Source: JACKFB01 sp041389525
GTDB taxonomy: Bacteria; Myxococcota_A; UBA9042; PHBI01; JACKFB01
Assembly: GCA_041389525.1 (NCBI GenBank)
Contig: JAWKRR010000014.1
Coordinates: 51,360 to 115,359 of the forward strand
Length of the DNA stretch: 64,000 bases
Direction of reading: 5' to 3'
Part shown: in pieces, positions 35,184 through 44,368 of the stretch
Layout of the letters: the number at the start of each line of letters is the position of its first letter
How positions within the stretch are numbered: the first letter of the stretch is position 1
The notes under the pieces: model-generated
What the model was told of the DNA's origin: nothing
Seen by the model: only the letters and a program-made list of their open reading frames with translations
Databases searched by the model: none
Program-made: the position numbers and the translations under genes

Positions 35184-36384
35184 GGCGTAGCGCATCGATG
35201 GGGTTGAGGCGCGAGGCTTTGCGGGCGGGCATATACCCGAACACGATGCCGACCGCGGCGGAGAAGACGAAGCTGGCGATGACGATCTCGGGCACCAGCG
35301 TGAAGGGCATGTCCATCTTGCTTGTGGCGAACGCGGTCCCGGCGATTCCGAGTCCCGCGCCGATAATGCCACCGATCGTCGACAGCACGGCCGCCTCCAT
35401 CAGGAACTGCAGCAGCACCTCGCGCCCGAGCGCGCCGATGGCCAGCCGAATGCCGATCTCGCGGGTCCGCTCGGTCACCGAGACCAGCATGATGTTCATG
35501 ATGCCGATGCCGCCCACCAGCAGGCTGACCCCGGCGATTCCGCCCAGCAGCACCGTCAGAATGGCCGTCGTGCTGGCGAGGGTCTGGGCGACCTCTTTCA
35601 TGTCGTGGACCTCGAAGTTGTCGTCGTCGCCGGCGCGAATGCCGCGGCGTTGCCGGAGCAGGGCCTCGATCTCGGCCTTCGCGACCGCCGTGCGCCCACC
35701 CTCGGCCGTCACGTACAGGACGTGGACGTCGCGGTTGCCGATGAGCCGCCGCTGCACCGTCACCAGCGGCATCAGCACCGTGTCGTCCTGGTCGCCGCCC
35801 ATCGACGAGCCGCCCTTCGCCGCCAGCACGCCCACGACCCGGCAGGGCAGCTTGCCCACGCGGACCGTGGCGTCCAGGGCCTCCTCGCCGCCGAAGAGCT
35901 CGCGGACGACCGTGGCGCCCAGGATACAGACGGGCGCTCCGGTGTGGAGCTCCTGCGACTCGAAGGCCCGCCCGCGGGCCAGCTTCCACCCGCGAACCTC
36001 CAGGTATTCGTTGGTCGTCCCGGTCGTGTTGGTCGGCCAGTTCGTGTTCCCGTAGACGATGACCGAGGCCGACGTGACGGCGGGCGCGACGGTCACGCCG
36101 CTGATCTCGCGCGCGACCGCCTCGGAGTCATCGAGGCGAAAGAGCTCCGCGGTGCCGCGGGTGCCGCCCGGCCCGCGCTGGCGCTTGCCCGGCGCCACGA
36201 TGAGCAGGTTGTCGCCCAAGCTCGAGATCTGGTTCTGCACGCTGGCGGTCGCCGACTCGCCAAGGTGCACCATCGCGATGACGGCGGCGACCCCGATGAC
36301 GATGCCGAGCGCCGTCAGAAACGAGCGCATGGCGTTTCGGCGGATGGCCTGCAGCGCCATGATGAACGTGGACCAGAGGCTCAC
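35176..36384 (-). CDS. MacB-type ABC transporter permease
   Basis: This 402-residue protein starts at GTG 36384, overlapping the ATPase stop by four bases. The N-terminal helix (AIRRNAMRSFLTALGIVIGVAAVIAMVHLG) is followed by a MacB periplasmic core domain, then three transmembrane helices with the FtsX signature (GGIAGVSLLVGGIGIMNIML, SVTERTREIGIRLAIGA). The protein ends PARKASRLNPIDALRHE, the classic MacB C-terminus. Unlike E. coli MacB, the ATPase is on a separate polypeptide. It probably powers extrusion of peptides, lipids or other periplasmic substrates. Confidence 0.95.
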   Translation of the reverse strand: MSLWSTFIMALQAIRRNAMRSFLTALGIVIGVAAVIAMVHLGESATASVQNQISSLGDNLLIVAPGKRQRGPGGTRGTAELFRLDDSEAVAREISGVTVAPAVTSASVIVYGNTNWPTNTTGTTNEYLEVRGWKLARGRAFESQELHTGAPVCILGATVVRELFGGEEALDATVRVGKLPCRVVGVLAAKGGSSMGGDQDDTVLMPLVTVQRRLIGNRDVHVLYVTAEGGRTAVAKAEIEALLRQRRGIRAGDDDNFEVHDMKEVAQTLASTTAILTVLLGGIAGVSLLVGGIGIMNIMLVSVTERTREIGIRLAIGALGREVLLQFLMEAAVLSTIGGIIGAGLGIAGTAFATSKMDMPFTLVPEIVIASFVFSAAVGIVFGYMPARKASRLNPIDALRHE

Positions 36385-37106
36385 GAGAGGACCTCCGAGG
36401 GCGCGCCGTCGCGTTCGACGACGCCGTCACGCATCCAGATGCAGCGGCGCAGGTAGTTGGCGTGCTCGGGCTCGTGGGTGATGACCACGATGGTGATGCC
36501 GCGCTCCTCGTTGAGGCGCGCCAGCAGCTCCATGATCTCGGCGCTGCGCTTGGAGTCGAGGTTGCCCGTCGGCTCGTCGGCCAACACGATCGACGGGTCC
36601 GTCACCAGCGCCCGCGCGATGGCGACGCGCTGCTGCTGCCCGCCGGAGAGCTGCGCCGGCGTGTGCCCCCCGCGGTCGGCCAGCCCCACCAGGTCCAGCA
36701 CGTGCATCGCCTTCTCGACGCGCCGTTTGCGCTTCTCGCCCCGATAGAGCAGCGGCAGCTCGACGTTCTCGAGCGCGGTCGTGCGCGCCAGCAGGTTGAA
36801 GCTCTGGAACACGAAGCCGATGTAGTGCCGCCGCAGCAGAGCCAGCTGGTCGCGGTCCAGCGTGCCCACGTCGACGCCGCGGAAGCTGTAGCGCCCGCGG
36901 GTCGGCGTGTCCAAGCAGCCCAGGATGTTCATCGCCGTGGACTTTCCCGAGCCGCTGGCCCCCATCAGCGCGACGAGCTCGCCCGAGCGGATCGACACGT
37001 TCAGCCCGTCCAGCGCGCGCACCTCGGCGTCGCCTTTGCCGTAGATCTTGTAGACGTCCGCCAGATCGAGGAGCGGACCGCCGGCGCCAGGGACCGGCGC
37101 GCTCAC
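36381..37106 (-). CDS. ABC transporter ATP-binding protein (MacB/LolD type)
   Basis: This 241-residue protein starts at GTG 37106, overlapping the MacA stop as GTGA. It has Walker A GASGSGKS at residues 49-56, the ABC signature LSGGQQQRVAIARAL, Walker B VLADEPTGNLD, and the switch region TIVVITHEP. The TGNLD and FVFQSFNLL motifs are typical of the MacB/LolD group. It is the motor subunit of the operon's permease. Confidence 0.95.
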   Translation of the reverse strand: MSAPVPGAGGPLLDLADVYKIYGKGDAEVRALDGLNVSIRSGELVALMGASGSGKSTAMNILGCLDTPTRGRYSFRGVDVGTLDRDQLALLRRHYIGFVFQSFNLLARTTALENVELPLLYRGEKRKRRVEKAMHVLDLVGLADRGGHTPAQLSGGQQQRVAIARALVTDPSIVLADEPTGNLDSKRSAEIMELLARLNEERGITIVVITHEPEHANYLRRCIWMRDGVVERDGAPSEVLS

Positions 37107-38380
37107 GGGGTCGCTCGGCGCACGACGCCGGTCAGCACCTCGAGGCCCTCGGTCACGCCTTCGCCGGACACCTCGGTGAAGCGCCCGTCGGTGGCGCCCT
37201 TGGTGACGGCCAGCCAGGTCGGCTCGCCCGCGCGCAGCACCCACACGCCCGCCTCGCCGCCGACCTTCTCGGCCACCTTCTTCTTGGCGGGCCCGCCGCC
37301 GAAGGGCATCCGCACCGCGGGCGCTCCTTCATCCACCGCGGCCGGGTCGAACCTCAGCGCCGCGTTCGGCACCCGCAGCACCCCGGCGCGCAGCTCGGTG
37401 GTGATGGTCGCGGTCGCGGTCATGCCCGGCCGCAGCTCGCCGCCTTCGTTGGGGACGTCCAGCAGCGTGGTGTAGGTGACCACCTCGCCCGTGATGGTCG
37501 GCGCCAGCCGCACCTGCGCCACGCTGGCGTCAAAGGTGCGCAGCGGAAACGCGTCGACCGTGAAGGTCGCCTTCTGGCCCGGCGCGACCCGCCCCACGTC
37601 GGCCTCGTCGACCGCGGCCGAGACCCGCATGTGCGCCAGGTCCTCGGCCAGCTGAAAGAGCACCGGCGCCTGAAAAGACGCCGCCACCGTGGCCCCCTCG
37701 CGCACGAGCTGCTCGAGCACCACCCCGTCGATCGGCGAGTAAATGACGGCCTTCTCGAGGTCCGTGCGCGTCGTCTCCACCCGCGCCTCGGCCAGCTTGA
37801 TGTCCGCGTTCCCGGCGGCCACGGTCGCGCTGGCCCGCGCGTAGGCAGCCCGCGCGGCCTCGACCTGCTCGGTGGACGCGACGCCCTTCTTCGCCAGCGC
37901 CTCGACGCGCGCCCGCGTCTGCTTGGCCTCCGTGCGCGTCGCCTGCGCCTGCCGCAAGCTGGCCTTGGACGCCTCGAGCGCCGCCATCCCCTGCTCAAGC
38001 TGCGCCTTGAGGCTGACCGTGTCGATGCGCGCGAGCACCTGCCCCTTGGTCACGCGGTCGTTGTACTCCGCCTCCACCGCGATGACGCGCCCCGACACCT
38101 CCGCGCCGACGTCCACAGTGCTGAGCGCCTCCAGCCGCCCGGTCGCGTCCACCACCACCGCCAGATCACCGCGCGCCACCGCCGCGGTCCGCCACTCAGG
38201 CGGCGCCGACTCCGCCGCGACCATGCGGTTGCGCAGCGCCAGCCCGCCCGCGACCAGCGCGCCCAGCACGACGAGCCAAATCCCGCGCCGCAGCCAGCGC
38301 CCCTTCTTGCGGCCAGAGATGACCGCCAGGACTTCGCTCGCGGCTTGCGTCGTCTCGCCGGTCTCTACTGTGCTTCCCAT
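37103..38380 (-). CDS. MacA/HlyD-type periplasmic adaptor (membrane fusion protein)
   Basis: This 425-residue protein starts at an ATG with GGGAG six bases upstream. One N-terminal transmembrane helix (GIWLVVLGALVAGGLAL) anchors it. The adaptor fold follows: half-lipoyl SGRVIAVEAEYNDRVTKGQV, a helical hairpin rich in Ala/Glu, the second half-lipoyl AVIYSPIDGVVLE, and beta-barrel segments. It is the first gene of the four-gene export operon, with every junction overlapping by 4-8 bases. No dedicated regulator is adjacent. Confidence 0.94.
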   Translation of the reverse strand: MGSTVETGETTQAASEVLAVISGRKKGRWLRRGIWLVVLGALVAGGLALRNRMVAAESAPPEWRTAAVARGDLAVVVDATGRLEALSTVDVGAEVSGRVIAVEAEYNDRVTKGQVLARIDTVSLKAQLEQGMAALEASKASLRQAQATRTEAKQTRARVEALAKKGVASTEQVEAARAAYARASATVAAGNADIKLAEARVETTRTDLEKAVIYSPIDGVVLEQLVREGATVAASFQAPVLFQLAEDLAHMRVSAAVDEADVGRVAPGQKATFTVDAFPLRTFDASVAQVRLAPTITGEVVTYTTLLDVPNEGGELRPGMTATATITTELRAGVLRVPNAALRFDPAAVDEGAPAVRMPFGGGPAKKKVAEKVGGEAGVWVLRAGEPTWLAVTKGATDGRFTEVSGEGVTEGLEVLTGVVRRATP

Positions 38381-38689
38381 CGGCTCTCCCTCGACGTCCC
38401 CACCGGGCCATCCACTCCCTTCTTACCTCCCTCGAAGCCAAGCGGGGGGAGATTTTGAGTCGCTCTCACTCATCAGCGCCGGCCGAGACGTCTGGCCAAC
38501 CTTCATGGCGGAGGCGACGCGAGGCATTCGAGCGCACCGACTACCCTTTCCATCGGGTTGCGGTGGCCCCGCTGAACGGCGACGCGCATGTTGCACTGCG
38601 ACTTCCGACTGTGCTTCCATCTCCCCTCGCATCCGAAATCTAGACTCGGCATCGCCTGAAGCCATTTGGTACACAGCGTGGGAGGCGTC

Positions 38690-40612
38690 ATGCGCCACAC
38701 AATTGGGTTCCTGCTTCTCATCGCCCTGGTCATGCCGTCGCAGGCCGATGCAGCCGAGAAGGCCGTGCGGCCTGCGGGTCTCGACGCCGAGCAGTGGGCC
38801 ATTGTGCAGCGCGGTATGGGCGCGATGGATGACGCGGCCCTCCGCTCGCTTGTGTGGCTGGATGCGAACTGGGTGATGGAGTTTCGTCCAACGCGGCTCC
38901 GCGAGATGGGCCTGTGGCGACCGCTGCTCGAGTCGCTTCCGCAGTCGGTGAAGGCGCCGTATGAGCAAGTCACGGCGGCGATGGGCGCGGACCCGTTTTC
39001 GCGGTTGGACAGCGTCATTCTCGCCGCGCGTGGCGCTCGCGGGTGGGGCGATGACGAAGAGATGGTCTTTGACGGCCTGCAGTTCCTCGCGCGGGGCCAC
39101 GGCGGCTTGTTGACGGACGTCGCGCGCTTGCTCGCCGGCGCGAACGCCGGGAGCGGTGAAGGCAAGGCGGAGGACGACACGCCGATCGAGATGGTGCTGG
39201 CGGAGTCGCTCAGCGCCGAGGCGATCTCCGTGCTCAGCAGGCCCTCTCCTACGGCGAACGGGGACCGAGTCCTCGCCACCACGGCTCGCGCGGTCGTGAC
39301 CAGTGAGGCGGCGGGGCCGGGCGCGCGCTACCTGTCCATCACCGGGCCGAACGGCGTCGCGGCAACCTGGGCCAAGGCGAAGACGGACGCGGAGGCGTTG
39401 CAGATCGCGTTCAAGCTCTTGCGCCGCGTGGAGACGGCGCGGGCCGGCGCCGCGAACGCGCCGAGGGTCGAGGAGAACGTGCTCGCTACGATGAAAGTCA
39501 CGCAATTTCCGACCGCAGTTGGTCCCCTAGACCTGGACCTGGAGCTGCGGCTGGGGCTGCAGGTTGAGGTAGATGTGAGGATCGGGCTGGCGTTTGAGCC
39601 CGCGCCGGGGACGGGGGAGGAGTTGCGGGCGAGCCTATTGAGCCCGGCGGACGCCGCGGCGCTCACGGCGGAGTGGGGCGCGGGCGCGTGGCTGCCACTG
39701 GTGGAGGAGCTGTTCAAGCGGACTCATGTCACGGTGAGCGGGCAGTCCGTGCAGTTCACCAGTCGCGTGCCGACCACGTTGCTGGCGAAGGTCCTGGGCG
39801 GGGCGGTCTTCGCCTCGATCGATGGTGCCGCGCAGCTTGGTGGCGGCGTCGACACCGCCGGGTTGCTCGCCAGCGCGGTCGAGCCGCCCAAGACGATCCA
39901 GCCATTCCAGAGCCAAGCGGGGGCGGGCGCCGAGACGGCCACGGTGTACTTCCGAGAGTCCACCAATCCCCGAAGCCAAGCGCTGGCGAACGTGCTGCGT
40001 ACCGAAGGCAGCATGGCGCGACTCGCCGCGGCGCTCCACGAGACGCTTCGTTGGCCTAGCCCGGTTCCGCTGGAGTTCGCGGATTGCGGGAAGGCGAACG
40101 CCTTCTACTCGCCGAAGTCCGGTTCGATTGTGTTCTGCTACGAGCTGCTCGACGACCTCCTCGCGAAGCTCGCGGGGACTATCAAGCGGGAGTACTTGGC
40201 CTCGGCCCTCGTTGGGGCCGCGCTCTTCATCGCGATTCATGAGTTCGGCCACGCGATGGTCCACAAGCTGGACCTGCCCGTCACGGGCAAGCAGGAGGAC
40301 GCGGTCGACCAGCTCGCGACGCTGGTGCTGCTGCAGTCCGGAGACGTGGGTGTCGGCTACGCGATCGCGGCGAAGCTCTGGTTCGACGCTTCGGCGAGCG
40401 CGGCGGGCCCGCCCGCGTACTGGGACGTGCACTCCACAGACGCCCAGCGCGGCTTCAGCACGATGTGCTTGATCTACGGCTCTGACCCCACGAAGCACGC
40501 CCGAATCTCCGGTTCGGACGCGCTGCCCGAAGAGCGCGCGGTCCGCTGCCCCAACGAGTACGCGCAGGTCAGCCGGGCGTGGTCCAAGCTCCTCGAGCCC
40601 CACGAGCGCTGA
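38690..40612 (+). CDS. Secreted DUF4344-type zinc metallopeptidase, 640 aa
   Basis: I chose ATG 38690 because GGGAGG precedes it and a signal peptide follows (MRHTIGFLLLIALVMPSQADA). The C-terminal region matches the DUF4344 putative metallopeptidase family: YSPKSGSIVFCYELLDDL, the zinc motif HEFGH (H517, E518, H521), and LDLPVTGKQEDAVDQLATL. The latter carries the downstream acidic residues typical of this family. The roughly 400 residues before it are not recognised; they are mixed alpha/beta with no obvious repeats. It is transcribed alone, divergently from the export operon. Its substrate is unknown. Confidence 0.82.
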   Translation: MRHTIGFLLLIALVMPSQADAAEKAVRPAGLDAEQWAIVQRGMGAMDDAALRSLVWLDANWVMEFRPTRLREMGLWRPLLESLPQSVKAPYEQVTAAMGADPFSRLDSVILAARGARGWGDDEEMVFDGLQFLARGHGGLLTDVARLLAGANAGSGEGKAEDDTPIEMVLAESLSAEAISVLSRPSPTANGDRVLATTARAVVTSEAAGPGARYLSITGPNGVAATWAKAKTDAEALQIAFKLLRRVETARAGAANAPRVEENVLATMKVTQFPTAVGPLDLDLELRLGLQVEVDVRIGLAFEPAPGTGEELRASLLSPADAAALTAEWGAGAWLPLVEELFKRTHVTVSGQSVQFTSRVPTTLLAKVLGGAVFASIDGAAQLGGGVDTAGLLASAVEPPKTIQPFQSQAGAGAETATVYFRESTNPRSQALANVLRTEGSMARLAAALHETLRWPSPVPLEFADCGKANAFYSPKSGSIVFCYELLDDLLAKLAGTIKREYLASALVGAALFIAIHEFGHAMVHKLDLPVTGKQEDAVDQLATLVLLQSGDVGVGYAIAAKLWFDASASAAGPPAYWDVHSTDAQRGFSTMCLIYGSDPTKHARISGSDALPEERAVRCPNEYAQVSRAWSKLLEPHER

Positions 40613-40941
40613 GGGGCCGCGCCACCTCGCGGACACGACTGGCCGCCGCGGCGCGCCCCGGCGTTGGCGCACGTGGCGCGGCCCCGTCCGGCGTCCCCCC
40701 GCGAACCAATGGTTGACTCGGCCCTCCCCGGCGCCTACAAGTGCCGCGAGCTTCAAGCTCCGAGCATCCCTGGTTCGCGCGTAGGCCGCCCCGATTTTCG
40801 ATGGCGGGCCACAACCCTGGGTCCTCGCATTCTCTATTTCCCGTTGGCGGCGCGCCCCCATGGGTGACCGAAACGTGACTCGTTTCGGCGCGACCAGCCA
40901 AGCGGCCGGCGCCCGGGCGAGCACATGCACCACGAGTGTAA
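40613..40941 (+). other. Leader region of the DEAD-box helicase
   Basis: No gene is supported in these 329 bases. A perfect 8-bp hairpin (ccgaaacg at 40868-40875, cgtttcgg at 40881-40888, 5-nt loop) lies 53 bases before the helicase start and could be a leader structure. The helicase start has only a weak GAG-type ribosome binding site. Confidence 0.45.
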
Positions 40942-42408
40942 ATGACTGCTTTTTCCGAACTGGGGCTGATTGCGCCCCTGCTGCGCGCCATTGAGGGCCA
41001 GGGTTATGAGACCCCGACCCCGATTCAGGCGCGCGCGATTCCTTTTCTTCTCCAGGGCCGCGACCTGCTGGGCGTCGCCCAGACGGGGACCGGCAAGACG
41101 GCGGCCTTCACGCTGCCGCTGCTGCAGCACTTTGCGGAGACCGACGCGCGGCCGGTGCCGCGCTACCCGCTGGCGCTGATCCTCACGCCGACCCGCGAGC
41201 TGGCGATTCAGATCGACGACAGCATCGAGACCTACGGCAAGCACCTGCGGATTCGACACACCGTCATCTTCGGCGGCGTCGGCCAGCGCCCGCAGGTTCA
41301 GGCCATCGCCCGGGGCGTCCACGTCCTGACCGCGACGCCCGGCCGCCTGCTCGACCTGATGGAGCAGGGCCACATCGACTGCGGAAAGGTCGAGGTCTTC
41401 ATCCTCGACGAGGCTGACCGGATGCTGGACATGGGCTTCGTGCGCGACGTGCGCAAGGTCGTCCGGACGCTGCCCACCGACCGCCAGACGCTGCTCTTCT
41501 CGGCCACGATGCCCGACGCCATCACCGAGCTGTCGGGCTCGATTCTGCGAAACCCCGAGCGCGTCGAGGTCACGCCGGCCGCCACGCCGGTCGAGATCAT
41601 CGACCAGAAGGTGCTCTTCGTCGAAAAGGGCAATAAGCGCCACGTCCTCAGCGAGATCTTCGCCGACAACGCCGTCTCGCGCGCCATCGTCTTCACCCGC
41701 ACCAAGCACGGCGCCAACCGCGTCGCCGAGTGGCTGGAGCGGCGCGGCGTCACCACCGGCGCGCTCCACGGCAACAAGTCCCAGGGTGCGCGGCAGCGTG
41801 CGCTGGCGGCGTTCTCCGACGGCTCGGTGCGCGCCCTGGTCGCCACCGACATCGCGGCCCGCGGCCTCGACGTCAGCGAGGTGACGCACGTCATCAACTA
41901 CGACCTGCCCAACGAGCCCGAGAGCTACGTGCACCGCATCGGCCGCACGGGCCGCGCGGGCTGCGACGGCATCGCCATCTCGCTGTGCGACGCCGAGCAG
42001 ATCGACTTCCTCAAGGACATCGAGCGCACCATCCGCCGCAAGGTGGCGGTGGACACCGACCACGAGTGGCACGACGCCGAGATCGCCGCGATGACCCGGA
42101 CGCCCGCCGAGTTTGCGGTGGGCCGCTCGAGTCGCGGCGGCCGCGGTGGTCGCGGCGGCGGCGGCGGTGGCGGCGGCGGACGTGGCGGCGGCGGCGGCGG
42201 TGGTCGCGGTCGGCGCTCCGGCGGCGACAATCCGCGTGGATCCGGCAGCGGAAACGCGCGCTCGGCCGGCCCGGCTTCCGACGCCGGCAACGGGTCCAGC
42301 GGCGGCGGTCGCGCCCGCGGCCCGGCCCCGCGCCCCGGCACCTCCGATGGCGGGCAGGCGCCCAGCCGACGTCGCGGCGGCGGCGGCCGCCCGCGCGGCC
42401 GAGGCTGA
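40942..42408 (+). CDS. rhlE: DEAD-box RNA helicase (RhlE-like) with Gly/Arg-rich tail
   Basis: This 488-residue protein has all helicase motifs: Q motif GYETPTPIQA (21-30), motif I AQTGTGKT (46-53), DEAD (156-159), SAT (about 187), and motif VI HRIGRTGRAG (331-340). From about residue 395 the protein is a low-complexity tail of Gly, Arg and Ser. That tail resembles the RGG tails of RhlE-type helicases, which aid RNA binding and condensation. It functions in ribosome assembly or mRNA turnover, often induced by cold. A long hairpin follows the stop codon. Confidence 0.95.
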   Translation: MTAFSELGLIAPLLRAIEGQGYETPTPIQARAIPFLLQGRDLLGVAQTGTGKTAAFTLPLLQHFAETDARPVPRYPLALILTPTRELAIQIDDSIETYGKHLRIRHTVIFGGVGQRPQVQAIARGVHVLTATPGRLLDLMEQGHIDCGKVEVFILDEADRMLDMGFVRDVRKVVRTLPTDRQTLLFSATMPDAITELSGSILRNPERVEVTPAATPVEIIDQKVLFVEKGNKRHVLSEIFADNAVSRAIVFTRTKHGANRVAEWLERRGVTTGALHGNKSQGARQRALAAFSDGSVRALVATDIAARGLDVSEVTHVINYDLPNEPESYVHRIGRTGRAGCDGIAISLCDAEQIDFLKDIERTIRRKVAVDTDHEWHDAEIAAMTRTPAEFAVGRSSRGGRGGRGGGGGGGGGRGGGGGGGRGRRSGGDNPRGSGSGNARSAGPASDAGNGSSGGGRARGPAPRPGTSDGGQAPSRRRGGGGRPRGRG

Positions 42409-42417
42409 GACAGTCAA

Positions 42418-42453
42418 CCACCGCCACCGCGCTTCAACGCGCGGTGGCGGTGG
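42418..42453 (+). terminator. 15-bp hairpin after the helicase gene
   Basis: A perfect 15-bp stem (42418-42432 with 42439-42453, 6-nt loop) begins ten bases after the stop codon. There is no T-run, but the stem strength and position support a terminator or mRNA-end structure. Confidence 0.65.
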
Positions 42454-42509
42454 GCCGCACGTGCCGCGGCCGCCGGTCTGCGGCCACCTGGGCGTCGCGA
42501 GCGACCTCC

Positions 42510-42563
42510 GGGTCAGACCCTGCTCCCAGCCAAGTGCGTACTGCGCGGGTCAGACACCGCTCC
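42510..42563. repeat. Paired GGGTCAGAC direct repeat at the IS junction
   Basis: gggtcagaccctgctcc (42510-42526) and gggtcagacaccgctcc (42547-42563) are direct copies 37 bases apart with three mismatches. The second overlaps the point where the IS21 transposase frame ends, so it may mark the deletion or insertion junction. Confidence 0.5.
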
Positions 42564-43152
42564 TTCCGTTGTCGGTCTGATGCCACGTCGGCCGCTTGCC
42601 GAGCTTGAACACCGCCGCCTGGCAGCCGCGGCGCAGCGCCGCCATCGACTCCGACCGGCACACCGTCGACCACTCCCAATTGCTGTACGGCAGCACAACG
42701 TGACACATCAGGTGCGGGAAGGGCACGCCGCCAATCGTGACCCCAAGCTCGTTGCCGCAGGTGAAGTCGGTCTGCAGCGCCTCCCCAGGCCGGTGCTCCT
42801 GCGCGAAGAAAACCTCTTTGGGCGGGCCCTCCGTCGCGCGCCACCGCTTCACCAATCGCTGAAACGACCGAACCTGGCCCTCCTGGTAGTGGCCGGGCCG
42901 AGCCTGCTCGGAGAGCCACAAGAACAGCGCCTTGGCCTCCAACTCCGGCGCGTCGCGCAGCAGCACCTCGACCTGGGGCCAGTCCGCCTCGAACGGATTG
43001 GCCCGCGTCCTCCAGTCCCGTGGCGTCTTCAGCTCCGACGGCAGCTTCCGCTCCCGCAGGTACTTGGTAGCCGTGTCGCGGTGCATCCCCGCCCGCACAG
43101 CAGCCACACCGATTTTCCCGCACTTCCCGAACTCTTCCATCAGCTTCCTCAC
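42550..43152 (-). pseudogene. istA: IS21-family IstA transposase, N-terminal fragment
   Basis: About 200 codons match the N-terminal part of an IS21 IstA. A helix-turn-helix comes first (AAVRAGMHRDTATKYLRE), followed by the start of the DDE region (GEALQTDFTCGNELGVTIGG, HLMCHVVLPYSNWEWSTVCR, HQTDN). Full-length IstA is about 400-500 residues. Here the frame runs out at 42550 just after HQTDN, and no istB follows, so the element cannot encode a complete transposase. The start is a GTG at 43152. Confidence 0.88.
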
Positions 43153-43234
43153 CTGCGCGTGGTGGTCTCCAAGAGCCCCCCATCCACCCCCTCCATGGAG
43201 GTGCGGGAGGCTAGACCAAGCGCGCTCTGGGATG

Positions 43235-43273
43235 CCGAGATGTAGTTGTCGTCAGCCCGAGATGTAATTGTCG
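43235..43273. repeat. IS21 end: two copies of a 17-bp transposase-binding-type repeat
   Basis: CCGAGATGTARTTGTCG occurs at 43235-43251 and 43257-43273 in direct orientation with a 22-base period. Multiple spaced terminal repeats are characteristic of IS21 ends. Confidence 0.7.
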
Positions 43274-43408
43274 CTGAGCAGGAGCAGACGCTTCACCAGC
43301 TTTGGGTACCGACCAACCCGTTAAAGTGAAGAAGATGGGGCCGTTTGCGCCGAAGGACCGTGTGGCGGCGCGTCGTCTAGCCGCTCTACTCCGTAAGGGC
43401 ACCGCGGG

Positions 43409-43939
43409 TCATGGTGACCCCTCTGTCAGCGGCTTGATGTCGAGCACCATGCGCGCGGGGCAGGCGTCCGACAGCCGCTGCAGGCCGAAATGCTCGTAGA
43501 AGCGAACGGCCTCCTCGTCGATGGCGTCGGTGACGAAGAGCCGGAAGGCGATGGGGCCGGCCGTCGCGAGCTGTAGCGAGAGGCCGAGAGCCTCCTCGAA
43601 CAAGTAGCGGCCGAGGCCTTGGCCCTGCACGCTTTGATCGACGGCGAGGCGGGCGAGCAGCACGCCGGGAATCGGGAAGCGCGGAAGCTTCGAGAGGCCT
43701 GGGAGCTCGTGGGCCGAGGAGCGTTCGACGCTGACCGTGGTGAGGCTGAAGTACCCGGCGATCCGATCGGTGTCTCCGTCCGCGTCGATCGCGAGGTAAG
43801 TGCGCGCCAGGAGGTCCCGCTCCGCATGGCGTAAGGCGTAGCGATGAAGGTACTCGACCAGCGACGGCGCCTGGTTCCGGAAGGCCTTCAAGAGGGGGCG
43901 GTGCTTGCGTTCAAGCACCTCGATTCGCAGCGAGGCCAC
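43409..43939 (-). CDS. GNAT-family acetyltransferase (toxin-like)
   Basis: This is a 176-residue protein from GTG 43939, five bases after the stop of the upstream gene. The GNAT fold is clear: IAGYFSLTTVSVE (strands), ARLAVDQSVQGQGLGRYLFE with the acetyl-CoA P-loop Q105-G-Q-G-L-G110, and a C-terminal AVRFYEHFGLQRL segment. The size, the A-V-D-x-x-x-Q-G-Q-G-L-G pattern and the gene order after a small DNA-binding-type partner match tRNA-acetylating GNAT toxins (TacT/AtaT group). Toxin activity is inferred. Note that TacT partners are usually DUF1778 proteins, which this partner does not obviously resemble. Confidence 0.82.
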   Translation of the reverse strand: MASLRIEVLERKHRPLLKAFRNQAPSLVEYLHRYALRHAERDLLARTYLAIDADGDTDRIAGYFSLTTVSVERSSAHELPGLSKLPRFPIPGVLLARLAVDQSVQGQGLGRYLFEEALGLSLQLATAGPIAFRLFVTDAIDEEAVRFYEHFGLQRLSDACPARMVLDIKPLTEGSP

Positions 43940-43943
43940 CGGG

Positions 43944-44351
43944 CTAGACCGAGGCGTCGGTCCAGGTGAGCTCCGGGGCCCGCCGCTCCGGGTCACCAAG
44001 CCTGCGCAGGCTCTCCACCAGCGCGGGCGGCGGAGCGAAACCGCGGTCGAGGATCTCGGCCAGGCGCCGGGTCTCGTCGTCGTTGAGCTCGAAGCGGCGC
44101 GACGCGGTGGCAGCTTGGTCGCGGATACGACGGAGCCGATCGATGACCGGATGCACGAGCTCCTGCACGCCATCGTCGCCGCGCGCCAAGACGGCACGCC
44201 CTTCGGTCGCCTGACGGACGACCCACGCGGCGAGCGAAGTCAGCTCGCGAAGGAGGTCGGCCTTCTGGTTGTCCCGCAGGCCGAGGCCACGCCGAAGCTC
44301 TTCCAACTCGTCGTCTAGAACGGCGTTCGATTGTGCCTGAAACCGGGACAT
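43944..44351 (-). CDS. Putative antitoxin upstream of the GNAT protein
   Basis: I chose ATG 44351 because GGAGG lies five bases upstream, giving 135 residues; a GTG at 44387 falls inside the operator palindrome and is less likely. The protein is charged and almost entirely helical. An N-terminal stretch (NAVLDDELEELRRGLGLRDN, then KADLLRELTSLAAWVV) could be a ribbon-helix-helix-like dimerisation unit, followed by a helical tail. I do not recognise a named family. Position, spacing and the upstream palindrome point to an autoregulating antitoxin for the GNAT protein. Confidence 0.6.
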   Translation of the reverse strand: MSRFQAQSNAVLDDELEELRRGLGLRDNQKADLLRELTSLAAWVVRQATEGRAVLARGDDGVQELVHPVIDRLRRIRDQAATASRRFELNDDETRRLAEILDRGFAPPPALVESLRRLGDPERRAPELTWTDASV

Positions 44352-44368
44352 GCAACCCTCCACGCCTT

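Larger units (their letters stand above)
42550..43273 (-). mobile_element. Truncated IS21-family insertion sequence
   Basis: One end of the element is preserved (17-bp repeats at 43235-43273, upstream of istA). The remaining istA, the whole of istB and the other terminal repeats are missing. The junction lies at about 42550-42563. Confidence 0.8.

Noticed and set aside
40664..40867. Small plus-strand open frame between the metallopeptidase and helicase genes
   Set aside because: There is no ribosome binding site, no family match, and an Arg/Pro-rich composition typical of random GC-rich sequence.
43274..43408. Possible gene between the IS21 end and the GNAT gene
   Set aside because: Only short frames without a ribosome binding site or family resemblance are present; I see nothing supportable here.
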